Below are positions 20,310 through 29,175 of a DNA stretch of 64,000 nt, one piece after another; within the stretch, counting starts at the first letter, position 1; every line of letters begins with the position of its first letter. The position numbers and the translations under genes were made by a program. The stretch is from Hyphomicrobium sp. (GTDB lineage: Bacteria; Pseudomonadota; Alphaproteobacteria; Rhizobiales; Hyphomicrobiaceae): contig NZ_JAIELN010000005.1 of the NCBI RefSeq assembly GCF_019753045.1, positions 186,001 to 250,000 of the forward strand, given 5' to 3'. A model generated the notes under the pieces. That model worked only from the letters and a program-made list of their open reading frames with translations, ran no database searches and was not told where the DNA came from.

Positions 20310-20750
20310 ATGCCCCCCATCAGGCCCATCTCTGACAGCGTCGCCATAAGCGGTTGGCTGGATGAAGAGGACTTTGCGGAGGTCAAGTCGCTTGGCTTCG
20401 ACAAAGTGATCAACTTCCGCCCGGACAACGAGGCTCGCGATCAGATTCCGAGCACTGAAGCCGAAGCCGCCGCCCACCGCTCGGGCCTCGACTACGTGCA
20501 GATCCCGGTCACGCGACAGGACCTCTTCAAGGACGACATCGTCGCCCTCGCTGCGAAGGAATTCGCATCGGGCGGGCGCACGCTCGCCTATTGCGCGTCC
20601 GGCCAACGAGCCGCCATTGTCTGGGCTGCTGCGACGGCGCGATCTCATCCCGTCGACGAAGTTCTTTCCACGGTTGGGGCCGGCGGCTTCGACCTCCGGC
20701 TCATCCGCGACGATCTCGAGGCGCAGGCCCATCGCGGGGAAGCCTCTTAA
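20310..20750 (+). CDS. DUF442/TIGR01244-type phosphatase-like (beta-lactamase hydrolase-like) protein
   Basis: GFDKVINFRPDNEA and YCASGQRAAIVWA (Cys-x5-Arg-like loop) motifs. Confidence 0.75.
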   Translation: MPPIRPISDSVAISGWLDEEDFAEVKSLGFDKVINFRPDNEARDQIPSTEAEAAAHRSGLDYVQIPVTRQDLFKDDIVALAAKEFASGGRTLAYCASGQRAAIVWAAATARSHPVDEVLSTVGAGGFDLRLIRDDLEAQAHRGEAS

Positions 20751-20753
20751 GTT

Positions 20754-20794
20754 GCGCTCGGCGACTCTCCTTCGGAGAGCCGGCCACCGAGCGC
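20754..20794 (+). repeat. CGACTC/GAGCCGGCC palindromic repeat, copy 3
   Basis: Outer stem GCGCTCGG/CCGAGCGC; inner CTCTCC-TTC-GGAGAG. Confidence 0.85.
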
Positions 20795-20800
20795 GAGAAC

Positions 20801-21418
20801 TCAGGCCTGAGCGCTCGGCCTAGACGAGACCTCGCGATACCATCGCATCGCATTGCCGAAGTCGTCCGGCCGGCCGAGGCGCGCCGGCTTCATGAAGTCG
20901 ATGGCGACGAGCGCCGTTATGTCGGCAATCGAGTAGGTGTCGCCTGCCAAAAAGGGGCTTTCGGCCAGACGCGCGTCGATGCGCGTCAGTTCGTGCGCGA
21001 CCTTTTCCTTGTTGGCTTCACCCCACGCCGCGACTTGCGGCACCTCGAGATGCGCCATCTTGGGGTGCAAATGCCTGAAGACGGCAAAAACCGCATTGAA
21101 TAATCCGATCTCGATACGCCTGTTCCACATCTCCACCTCGGCTTTGCCGACGGGGCCGATGCCGAACAGCGCCGGTTCCGGCGAGATCTCTTCGAAATAG
21201 CGGCAGATGGCGACGGTCTCGGAGATCGCGCGGCCATCATCGAGAATGAGGACCGGCACGCGAGCCCAGGGATTGAGCTTCGCGAAGTCGCCTGTCTTCA
21301 AATCGTCCGTCATCATGTTCAGTTCTTCGCGAGGGACCTCAATTCCCTTTTCGGCAAGGAAGATATTCACGCGTCTTGGACTTGGCGCTGCATGTGTTTC
21401 GATGATCCGCAACTTCAT
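20801..21418 (-). CDS. Glutathione S-transferase family protein
   Basis: Thioredoxin-like N-term, PWARVPVLILDDGRAISETVAICRYFEE, C-term helical domain TYSIADITALVAIDF. Confidence 0.88.
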   Translation of the reverse strand: MKLRIIETHAAPSPRRVNIFLAEKGIEVPREELNMMTDDLKTGDFAKLNPWARVPVLILDDGRAISETVAICRYFEEISPEPALFGIGPVGKAEVEMWNRRIEIGLFNAVFAVFRHLHPKMAHLEVPQVAAWGEANKEKVAHELTRIDARLAESPFLAGDTYSIADITALVAIDFMKPARLGRPDDFGNAMRWYREVSSRPSAQA

Positions 21419-22008
21419 TACCTCGTGTCTTCAGAATTGTGCCGCGCACGCCACTTTTGCGGCTCTTCGAATTCGCCGGACCAGACGCCGCGTCGCGATG
21501 ACCTGGCATCGGCTTCATCTTCAGCATAGCCGCCATAGGCGACCGCCATGCCTGCCTGGACCATGGCGGCATTGATGTCGCGACCGCCAGCAGTGCAGCG
21601 CGCGAGAAGCCGGCCGTACCGATCTCGTTCGCGGACATCGCATGAGACTATCTCGCCGCCGATTGCGCGGGCGAGTTCGAGCTTCGCCTCGTCTCCGCAG
21701 TTCCATGTCTGATCGCCGCGCGAACACGTCTGGCGGCCTTCGGGCGCATCTATTCCCAGAAGCCGCACTTCGTTTCCACCTACGAACAGGCTGTCGCCAT
21801 CGATTGGCCGGGCGGCGCCGCTGATGCTGGCTGGGAACGGTTCGTTCTGTGCCCGGCGGACGCGCCAATGGTCGCGGCCCACAAAAATGGCTGCCGCCGC
21901 CAGCGTTAACATCAATACGAGCCTTACATAAGCCCGCCGGGGCCTTACATAGGCGTATCTTCGGCGTCTCTGAGACGAGCGCCATTGCTTCGGCGGTATG
22001 GGTTGCAT
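21418..22008 (-). CDS. Thermonuclease family (SNase-like) protein, membrane-anchored
   Basis: ARPIDGDSLFVGGNEVRLLGIDAPEGRQTC...CDVRERDRYGRLLARC; N-terminal TM. Confidence 0.85.
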   Translation of the reverse strand: MQPIPPKQWRSSQRRRRYAYVRPRRAYVRLVLMLTLAAAAIFVGRDHWRVRRAQNEPFPASISGAARPIDGDSLFVGGNEVRLLGIDAPEGRQTCSRGDQTWNCGDEAKLELARAIGGEIVSCDVRERDRYGRLLARCTAGGRDINAAMVQAGMAVAYGGYAEDEADARSSRRGVWSGEFEEPQKWRARHNSEDTR

Positions 22009-22129
22009 AACAAACCCCTCAACCAGTTCGGCGAGACTTTAAGTCTTGCTTTAACAAATTGACGCCAATTTACAGGCGTTGCGCGGGCACACCCCCGTAC
22101 GACCCCATCTATAGGACGCGGCTCGCGGT

Positions 22130-23764
22130 ATGGACGATAACGCCTACAGCGTCGAACCGGCAGCTGAAATGCCAGCTCGCCCGGCACGACGAGGCCGTTC
22201 TCGGGATGATCTCAAATCATTCCGGGATAAGCTGACTCACGGCACCGTCCATAAGCCGGAATTCGAGTACGAACTGCTCACGATGTTCGCGCGCAACGAG
22301 ACCAGCGCGCCGTTCGCGATGCCGGCCCTTTGCTTCATCTTCTACATCACGTCGATGTTCTGGGCGTCGTTCACCGAAGCGACGACTTGGATCGCCATCG
22401 TTTCCATCTCCCGCGTCTACATGCTGGACCAGTGCCGGCGGTTGCTTTCAATTCCCCGCACAGAAGTCAACGTCGGCCAGTGGCGCCGCCATTTCAACCG
22501 CATCGAACTCGTCAACGGATTCGCGCTGGCGGCTTTCGCACTCATCGGCATCTCGATCCACAATACCGAGAGCGCGTCGCCAGCGACATTCTCATCGCAT
22601 GTCTTCATTTTCGCGACGTTGATGGTTGTGCTCGCCATCCGCATGACGTTCGCGTCGACACTTCCTCGGCTTTTCCTCGCGGGCACCGTTCCCATGACGG
22701 TCGCGGTCGCCGGCCGACTGTTCTCGCTTGGCGATCCGTTCTATTTCGCGCTCGCCTCGATGGCCATCGGCATCCATGTGTTCTTCGTCTATCTCGCGCG
22801 CGGCTTGCACTCGACAGCGCTCGCCATGGTGGAGTTCCGCGCCGAGAAGGACAACCTGATCTCGGAACTCGAAGAAGCGAGCGCCATTTCGGACGAAGCA
22901 CGCCGCCGCGCCGAGGCTGCCAACAAAGCCAAATCGCGCTTTCTGGCGACCATGAGCCATGAGCTTCGCACGCCGCTCAATGCGATCATGGGTTTTTCCG
23001 AAGTCATGGAAAAAGAGCTGCTCGGACCGATCGGCAACGACATTTACCGGGACTATGCGCGCAACATCTATCAGAGCGGCGATCACCTTCTCTGCATCAT
23101 CAACGAGATCCTCGACCTCTCGCGCATCGAGGCGGGCCGCTACGATCTGCACGAGGAAACGATGCGCCTCACGGACATCGCCGAGGATTGCCAGCGCCTC
23201 GTCAAGATCAAGGCCGATGCGAAAACCCTTTCGATCGTCGAAGACTTTGCCGCGGACTTGCCGCATATCTGGGCCGATCCGCGGGCCCTCCGTCAGATCT
23301 GTCTCAATCTGCTGTCGAACGCGTTGAAGTTCACGCCGAAGGGCGGACGCATCACGCTGATCGTGGGCCACACTCAGGATGGCGGGCAGTTTCTAACGGT
23401 CGCCGATACCGGCCCCGGCATTCCAAAGGAAGAGATTCCACGCGTTCTCCAGGCCTTCGGCCAGGGCTCGCTTGCGCATGAAACGGCCGAGGGCGGAACG
23501 GGTCTCGGGCTTCCGATCGTTCAGAACCTCATTCATTTACATGGCGGCACGTTCGATCTGCAGTCGGAATTGCGCAAGGGAACGGAAGTTACCGTGACGC
23601 TTCCGCCCCAGCGCGTGCTCCAGGCCATTGCGCCATTGCAGCCGCTTGGGCAGGAGCGTCACCGCGATCCCGCGCCGCGTCCGGCGCGTCAGCCCCGCAT
23701 GCGCATGACCCCAGCGGGCGTCCCCGATCAAGTCGCCTACCGAGTTGCGGGCGATGCACGATAG
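22130..23764 (+). CDS. Membrane sensor histidine kinase (HisKA + HATPase_c)
   Basis: FLATMSHELRTPLNAIMGFSEVM, LLSNALKFTPKGG, VADTGPGIPKEEI, GTGLGLPIVQNLIHLHGG. Confidence 0.92.
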   Translation: MDDNAYSVEPAAEMPARPARRGRSRDDLKSFRDKLTHGTVHKPEFEYELLTMFARNETSAPFAMPALCFIFYITSMFWASFTEATTWIAIVSISRVYMLDQCRRLLSIPRTEVNVGQWRRHFNRIELVNGFALAAFALIGISIHNTESASPATFSSHVFIFATLMVVLAIRMTFASTLPRLFLAGTVPMTVAVAGRLFSLGDPFYFALASMAIGIHVFFVYLARGLHSTALAMVEFRAEKDNLISELEEASAISDEARRRAEAANKAKSRFLATMSHELRTPLNAIMGFSEVMEKELLGPIGNDIYRDYARNIYQSGDHLLCIINEILDLSRIEAGRYDLHEETMRLTDIAEDCQRLVKIKADAKTLSIVEDFAADLPHIWADPRALRQICLNLLSNALKFTPKGGRITLIVGHTQDGGQFLTVADTGPGIPKEEIPRVLQAFGQGSLAHETAEGGTGLGLPIVQNLIHLHGGTFDLQSELRKGTEVTVTLPPQRVLQAIAPLQPLGQERHRDPAPRPARQPRMRMTPAGVPDQVAYRVAGDAR

Positions 23765-23788
23765 TTGTTTTGCGTTTGAGGTTCGGCG

Positions 23789-24484
23789 TTGATGCTCGGC
23801 ATTCTACTCATGGTCATTCTCGGTCTCGGCTCTCTTCTCGCCGCGACCCTTTTCGGCGGCGTGAAGCTCGATGCCGTTCCAGATTTGCCGATTGCCGCAA
23901 CGGTGATCGCGATACTCGTCGCCATCTATTTGGCGACGCTGCTCAATCATCGCGGCGAACGGCGGCTTGCTTTGTGGCCGACGCTCGCTGCTTGCATCTC
24001 GGGCGCCGTGCTCGTCGCGGGCGCGTTCAACAAGAACACGCCGCTGGTCATCGCGGACTTCTTCGCCGGAGCGACCGCTGCCGCAGATGCCCCCCCGACA
24101 AGGCGGGATGCATCTGCATCGGTGCGCATCCGCCGCAACGAGGACGGCACTTTTTTTGCCAATTCCGAAGTCAACGGACAAGCGATGACCATGCGGATCG
24201 ACAATGGGTCGGCGACGGTCGTGCTCCGGCAATCCGACGCCGAGAAGGCAGGCATCGATGTCAGCAATCTCGCTTTCGATACGCCTTTCAAAACCGCGAA
24301 CGGAACGAATTACCTCGCGCCCGTTCGATTGAAGTCGGTACGCATCGGCCCCTTGGCGATCGACGACGTCGAAGGGCTCGTCGCGCGGCCCGGAACCCTT
24401 AACGAAAACCTGCTCGGTACAAGTTTTTTAAGACGTTTGGCGTCTGTTGAACTCACCGGAAATTTTGCAACGCTTCGGCAGTAG
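23789..24484 (+). CDS. TIGR02281-type retropepsin-like aspartic protease, membrane-anchored (active-site residue variant)
   Basis: MTMRIDNGSATVVLRQSDAEKAGID... LLGTSFLRRLASVEL; the catalytic-type D[TS]G reads DNG. Confidence 0.75.
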   Translation: MMLGILLMVILGLGSLLAATLFGGVKLDAVPDLPIAATVIAILVAIYLATLLNHRGERRLALWPTLAACISGAVLVAGAFNKNTPLVIADFFAGATAAADAPPTRRDASASVRIRRNEDGTFFANSEVNGQAMTMRIDNGSATVVLRQSDAEKAGIDVSNLAFDTPFKTANGTNYLAPVRLKSVRIGPLAIDDVEGLVARPGTLNENLLGTSFLRRLASVELTGNFATLRQ

Positions 24485-24532
24485 AGCGCCGATCACGATC
24501 TTGAACTGCTCTCTTGGACAGGGGCATCTGGA

Positions 24533-25108
24533 ATGTCATCGGCAACGGTCAGCCTCTTCGGGTCTTTTGCGCTCGCCGCTCTCGGAGCGGCAGGCCTCGC
24601 ATATACTCTGACGCATCCCGGCGTTCTCGTCTCGGCGTTCGATCATGCGAAGGCGACGACGGGTCTCTCCGCGCAGACAGCGGCCGGTCAAAGCGATGCC
24701 CCGGTTCTCGACGCCCAGGAAGCGACACGTGTTCAATCCGGCACCGTGACATTGCCCGCCGGTGACTATGGACATTTCCGGGCCGAGGCCGACATCAACG
24801 GGCGCGATATCGATGTGATGGTCGACACGGGCGCTTCCCTTGTCGCGCTGACTTACGAAGACGCGCGCCGGGCCGGCATTCTCGTGAAGCCCTCGGACTT
24901 CACCCACACGGCCCAGACGGCCAACGGAATCGCCCGAGTTGCGCCTGTCACAATTCCGCGCATCAGCATCGGCGACATTACGGTACGGAACGTGGCCGGA
25001 GTCGTGTCCGAGCGTGGCGCATCTGAACGGACGCTGCTCGGCATGTCGTTTCTAGGGCGGCTGTCCCGTGTCGAAATGCGCGGAGGAACGCTCGTGCTGC
25101 AAGAGTAA
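24533..25108 (+). CDS. TIGR02281-type retropepsin-like aspartic protease
   Basis: DVMVDTGASLVALTYEDARRAGI ... LLGMSFLGRLSRVEMRGGTLVL. Confidence 0.85.
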   Translation: MSSATVSLFGSFALAALGAAGLAYTLTHPGVLVSAFDHAKATTGLSAQTAAGQSDAPVLDAQEATRVQSGTVTLPAGDYGHFRAEADINGRDIDVMVDTGASLVALTYEDARRAGILVKPSDFTHTAQTANGIARVAPVTIPRISIGDITVRNVAGVVSERGASERTLLGMSFLGRLSRVEMRGGTLVLQE

Positions 25109-25246
25109 CTTTCCCCTTTGCCGCAATTTTACGCTCCACTATTCCACTATTCCGCCCTCAACATTGCTGATAGAGCGCAACCCGGAACCCCGCCCTGGTC
25201 GCAGTGCGTTAGGTTCCCCGAATGAATCACGTTCGAGGAGAGGCAT

Positions 25247-26752
25247 ATGCTGCCGAAGCCACGCGCCGACCTGAAGCCGAATACCGCCGACTTTGAGCGC
25301 CTGCCCCTCGTCAAGCCAACCGGCTTTCGCGAATACGATGCGCGGTGGCTCTACCCGCAAGAAATCAACCTCATGGGCCTCAATGCCGTCGGGCTCGGCA
25401 TGGCGACCCTCTTCGCGCGGCGCGGCGTTCCGAAGCGTCTCGTGGTCGGCCACGACTACCGGTCGTATTCCGCCGCCGTTAAACAGGCGCTCATGACCGG
25501 CCTTTTGGCCGGAGGCTGCGAAGTTCACGATATCGGATTGGCCCTGTCGCCGATGGCGTACTTCGCGCAGTTCGCGCTCGACGTCGAAGGCGTCGCAATG
25601 GTGACCGCGAGTCATAACGACAACGGCTGGACCGGCATCAAGATGGGATTGGCGCGTCCACTGACGTTTGGGCCCGACGACATGTCGGAATTGAAGTCCA
25701 TTGTTCTCAACGGCGAGTTCGAGCCGAAAACAGGCGGCCGGTATATCTTCGTGCCGGATCTGGCCGAGCGTTACATCAAATCGCTGACGGATCGTCCGAA
25801 GCTCAAGCGCCGCCTGAAAGTCGTCTGTGCGAGCGGCAACGGCACGGCGGGCGCCTTCGCGCCGCAAGTGCTCGCGGCGATCGGCTGCGAAGTCGTGCCT
25901 CTCAACACCGACCTCGACTACACGTTCCCGAACCACAATCCCAATCCCGAAGACATGAAAATGCTTCACGCGGTTTCGGCGAAGGTTCTCGAAACCGGCG
26001 CGGATGTCGGGCTTGCTTTCGACGGCGACGGGGACCGTTGCGGCGTCGTTGCCAACGACGGGCATGAGATCTTCGCGGATAAGGTCGGCGTGATGCTGGC
26101 TCGCGATCTTTCCGCGATCTACAAGAACGCGAAATTCGTCGTCGACGTGAAATCGACGGGGCTTTTCTCGACCGACCCGGTGCTGGTCGCCAACGGCGCG
26201 ACCACGAGCTACTGGAAGACGGGTCACAGCTACATCAAGCGTTATAATTTCGAGCACAAGACGCTCGTCGGCTTCGAGAAGTCGGGCCACTTCTTCTTCA
26301 ACGAGCCGCTCGGCCGGGGCTACGATGACGGGCTCGTTTCGGCCATCGCCGTTTGCGACATGCTCGATCGCAGCCCGGGGAAGACGGTCGCCGATCTGCG
26401 CGACGCGCTGCCGAAGACTTATGGCTCGCCGACTATGTCGCCTCATTGCGATGACGAGAAGAAGTACGGCGTGGTCGATCGCATCACAGAACATTATACG
26501 CGCCAGAAGGAGAGCGGCGGACACGTCGCCGGACAGGCGATCCGCGATCTCATCACCGTCAACGGCGTGCGCGTGATGCTGGAAGACGGCACGTGGGGTC
26601 TCGTTCGCGCCTCGTCGAACAAGCCCGAACTCGTCGTCGTCGTCGAAAGCCCGACGTCGGAAGCAAACATGAAGGCGATCTTCAAGGACATCGACCAGCA
26701 GCTGGCGCGCTTCCCCGAGGTCGGCGAATACAATCAGAAGATCGCAGTTTAA
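25247..26752 (+). CDS. Phosphomannomutase/phosphoglucomutase
   Basis: MVTASHNDNGWTGIKMG active-site serine, FDGDGDRCGVV metal loop, GFEKSGHFFF sugar loop. Confidence 0.93.
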   Translation: MLPKPRADLKPNTADFERLPLVKPTGFREYDARWLYPQEINLMGLNAVGLGMATLFARRGVPKRLVVGHDYRSYSAAVKQALMTGLLAGGCEVHDIGLALSPMAYFAQFALDVEGVAMVTASHNDNGWTGIKMGLARPLTFGPDDMSELKSIVLNGEFEPKTGGRYIFVPDLAERYIKSLTDRPKLKRRLKVVCASGNGTAGAFAPQVLAAIGCEVVPLNTDLDYTFPNHNPNPEDMKMLHAVSAKVLETGADVGLAFDGDGDRCGVVANDGHEIFADKVGVMLARDLSAIYKNAKFVVDVKSTGLFSTDPVLVANGATTSYWKTGHSYIKRYNFEHKTLVGFEKSGHFFFNEPLGRGYDDGLVSAIAVCDMLDRSPGKTVADLRDALPKTYGSPTMSPHCDDEKKYGVVDRITEHYTRQKESGGHVAGQAIRDLITVNGVRVMLEDGTWGLVRASSNKPELVVVVESPTSEANMKAIFKDIDQQLARFPEVGEYNQKIAV

Positions 26753-26756
26753 TATT

Positions 26757-26797
26757 GGCGCCGGCGACTCGCGTTCCGCGAGCCGGCCGCCGGGCGC
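26757..26797 (+). repeat. CGACTC/GAGCCGGCC palindromic repeat, copy 4
   Basis: GGCGCCGG-CGACTCGCGTTCCGCGAGCCGGCCG-CCGGGCGC. Confidence 0.85.
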
Positions 26798-26811
26798 GGA
26801 GTTCTAGGTTT

Positions 26812-26852
26812 GCGCCCGGCGACTCGCGTTCCGCGAGCCGGCCGCCGGGCGC
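26812..26852 (+). repeat. CGACTC/GAGCCGGCC palindromic repeat, copy 5
   Basis: Outer stem GCGCCCGG/CCGGGCGC; inner CTCGCG-TTC-CGCGAG. Confidence 0.85.
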
Positions 26853-26884
26853 GGGATTGCTTCGTCGTCAGTGCCACATGTGTC

Positions 26885-26923
26885 GCGCTGGCGGCCGGCT
26901 CCGCGTAGCGGAGTCGCCAGCGC
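26885..26923 (-). repeat. CGACTC/GAGCCGGCC palindromic repeat, copy 6 (inverted orientation)
   Basis: Reverse complement gives GCGCTGG-CGACTCCGCTACGCGGAGCCGGCCG-CCAGCGC. Confidence 0.85.
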
Positions 26924-26926
26924 CAA

Positions 26927-27733
26927 TCAAAGAAGCGTCCAAAGAAAGCGAGCGACGACGGTCGAGATGAAGACCGCGAACGCCAGTTCGAGCGTCCGTT
27001 TCGAAATGCCGTGCGCAACCTTCACGCCCAAGGGTGCCGTCAACACCGCGAGCGGAGCTATAACGCACGCGCCGAGGTTGACGTAGCCCAGCGATAGCGG
27101 CGGCAAGTCCGCTTCGCCCCAGCCCGAAATAATATATCCGGCGATACCGGGAACGGCGATGACCGTACCAATGCCGGTCGCGGTTCCGACGGCTCTCAGC
27201 AGCGGCATCCCGTAAAGCGTGAGCAGCGGAACGGTGAATGTCGCGCCGCCGATCCCCATGAGCGTCGAGATGAGGCCGATGATGCCTGCCGCGCCCTCGA
27301 GCCACGGCGGCCGCGGAAGCTTGCCGGCAATCTTCCAATCATCCCTGCCGAGAAACATTTTCGCGGCGAGCGCCGTGCCGAAGACGACCCAGATCCAGCG
27401 GAGCGCTTCGCTGCTGGCATAATGCGCAATGACGATGCCCGCGATCACGCCAAGGACGATCCAGGGCCCCATGCGTTTGACGACGTCGATATCGACGGTC
27501 CCTCGCGCGCGAAACGCGGAGAAGGATCGAAACACCGTCGGCGCGATGACGCCGAGCGTCGTCCCGAGCGTGACGTGCATTCTGACGTCCTCGGGAACGC
27601 CCACCACGCCGAAGGCTTCGTAGAGCACAGGCACGAGAACGCCGCCCCCGCCGATGCCGAGCAAACCTGAGAGAAACCCAGCGAGGAGGCCTGCAACGGC
27701 GAGCAGCGCGAGCAACGCGATCAGATATTCCAT
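26927..27733 (-). CDS. Sulfite exporter TauE/SafE family protein (intact copy)
   Basis: MEYLIALLALLAVAGLLAGFLSGLLGIGGGGVLVPVLYEAFGV ... LISTLMGIGGATFTVPLL; start could be up to 27814. Confidence 0.88.
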   Translation of the reverse strand: MEYLIALLALLAVAGLLAGFLSGLLGIGGGGVLVPVLYEAFGVVGVPEDVRMHVTLGTTLGVIAPTVFRSFSAFRARGTVDIDVVKRMGPWIVLGVIAGIVIAHYASSEALRWIWVVFGTALAAKMFLGRDDWKIAGKLPRPPWLEGAAGIIGLISTLMGIGGATFTVPLLTLYGMPLLRAVGTATGIGTVIAVPGIAGYIISGWGEADLPPLSLGYVNLGACVIAPLAVLTAPLGVKVAHGISKRTLELAFAVFISTVVARFLWTLL

Positions 27734-28169
27734 CGATATGGCGGCGGGCATCCGGGTTGCCTCAAGCCGCGTCCGACTGGTCTTCGCGGCCGAGGCCGTG
27801 CTCGGCGAGAGCAATCGCGTCCCGCAGCACGTCGACCGTGGCGGACGGATCCGTCACTCGCTCGCTCAGCAGACGACGAAACGCCCGTCCGCGCGGCTGA
27901 CCATGATAAATGCCGAGGATGTGCTTGGTGATGTTCGACAGGCGGCCGCCGTTTTGGATATGGCGTTCCGCGTAGGGAATGAGCTTCGAGAGCGCTTCTT
28001 CCCTTGAAGGCGGGGTGGAATTCTCGCCGAATATCCAGCTGTCGACGTCTGCGAGAATGAAAGGATTTTGATAGGCGGCGCGGCCGAGCATGACACCGTC
28101 GACGTGCTCGAGATGACCGCTGGCTTCATCGAGCGTTTCGATGCCGCCATTGATGACGATCGTGAGTTC
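27301..28169. repeat. 869-bp segmental duplication, left copy
   Basis: Aligns without gaps to 29804..30672 (offset 2503); about 41 mismatches by hand count. Confidence 0.93.
27762..28169 (-). pseudogene. C-terminal fragment of tRNA-dihydrouridine synthase (DusA), 5' truncated
   Basis: ELTIVINGGIETLDEASGHLEHVDGVMLGRAAYQNPF... matches C-terminal part of intact DusA at 30265..31269. Confidence 0.88.
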
Positions 28170-28240
28170 TTGAAGCGGTTGCTGACGCCGGAGGACACAT
28201 TCACGTGGCGGGGTAGTGCGCAAAAAAATTCGGCACACTC

Positions 28241-28687
28241 TCATTCTGCATCGCCGCGAGCTTTTTTCTTGAGCGGCCTCGAATAACGCAATGTCACAAA
28301 CGTAACGATGCTCAAGATCAGCGCAATATCGTAAAGCCCATAACCAACCGCAGCACCCAAAGCTCCGGTCGCCCACAGACTGGCGGCGGTCGCCGTGCCG
28401 GAAGCGCCTTCGCTTGTCTTGAGGATGGCGCCACCGCCGATGAAGCCGACACCGGTGATCAGTCCCTCGATAATCCGCGCCTGACCGGTCGAAGTCTCAC
28501 CCAAAACGCGGATCGCGATCAGGACGAAACTGCAACCGCCGATCGCCACGAGAGGAAATGTCCGAACGCCCGCGCTGCGATCCTCGTGCTCCCGGTCCCA
28601 GCCTATGGGAAGCGCCAGAACATAAGCAATCGCGAGATCCAGCAGGTGGGAGGCGACCTCCCACACCATCAGGGCGTTCATTCTCAT
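28241..28687 (-). CDS. MgtC/SapB family membrane protein
   Basis: LALPIGWDREHEDRSAGVRTFPLVAIGG ... LITGVGFIGGGAILK ... ASLWATGALGAAVGYGLY. Confidence 0.88.
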   Translation of the reverse strand: MRMNALMVWEVASHLLDLAIAYVLALPIGWDREHEDRSAGVRTFPLVAIGGCSFVLIAIRVLGETSTGQARIIEGLITGVGFIGGGAILKTSEGASGTATAASLWATGALGAAVGYGLYDIALILSIVTFVTLRYSRPLKKKARGDAE

Positions 28688-28854
28688 TGATGGCTGTTAC
28701 CACAGTCTGTGCCACATCGATAGTTGACCTCGGCGCTTTCTCGCGCCGTGATGCGTGTCTGGGCCGGCGGACGCGAATGACGAAATTCGGTATACCCCGG
28801 ATGATGGGTCCAGACCGGTCTGGCCATATGAAATCCTCGCCCAAGAAGGCGCCC

Positions 28855-29175
28855 TCAAGCTGCCCCAGCCCCTCCGGAGGTGACAGAGGTGCCGCATGAA
28901 GGGCAGAACTTGGTTCCCGGAGGAAGGGTCACTCCACATTTGGCGCAAGCCTGCTCCACAGAGCCGAGTGACTGCCCGCATTGCGCGCAGAACCGGCTGT
29001 CGGGCGCGTTGTCCGCGCGGCACGACGGACATACGACTACACGCTGAAACGCAGCCGTTCTTTGGCCCGACGGCGACCCGTAGCCATAGTCGCCACGATC
29101 GCCGTGGCCGCGCCGCCCATGACGGCTGCCACCGCCGAAACCGCCGAGCAGGCGACTTAAAAAATGCGAGCCCAT
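28855..29175 (-). CDS. Double zinc-ribbon protein with Gly/His-rich N-terminus
   Basis: CPSCRADNAPDSRFCAQCG and CAKCGVTLPPGTKFCPSCG. Confidence 0.75.
   Translation of the reverse strand: MGSHFLSRLLGGFGGGSRHGRRGHGDRGDYGYGSPSGQRTAAFQRVVVCPSCRADNAPDSRFCAQCGQSLGSVEQACAKCGVTLPPGTKFCPSCGTSVTSGGAGAA

Noticed and set aside
25139-26524. 461-aa minus-strand ORF
   Set aside because: Antisense to the clear phosphomannomutase gene; no recognisable motifs.
27762-28376. 204-aa ORF as a short functional DusA
   Set aside because: It lacks the FMN/active-site N-terminal half; the first about 68 residues are unrelated sequence beyond the duplication border.
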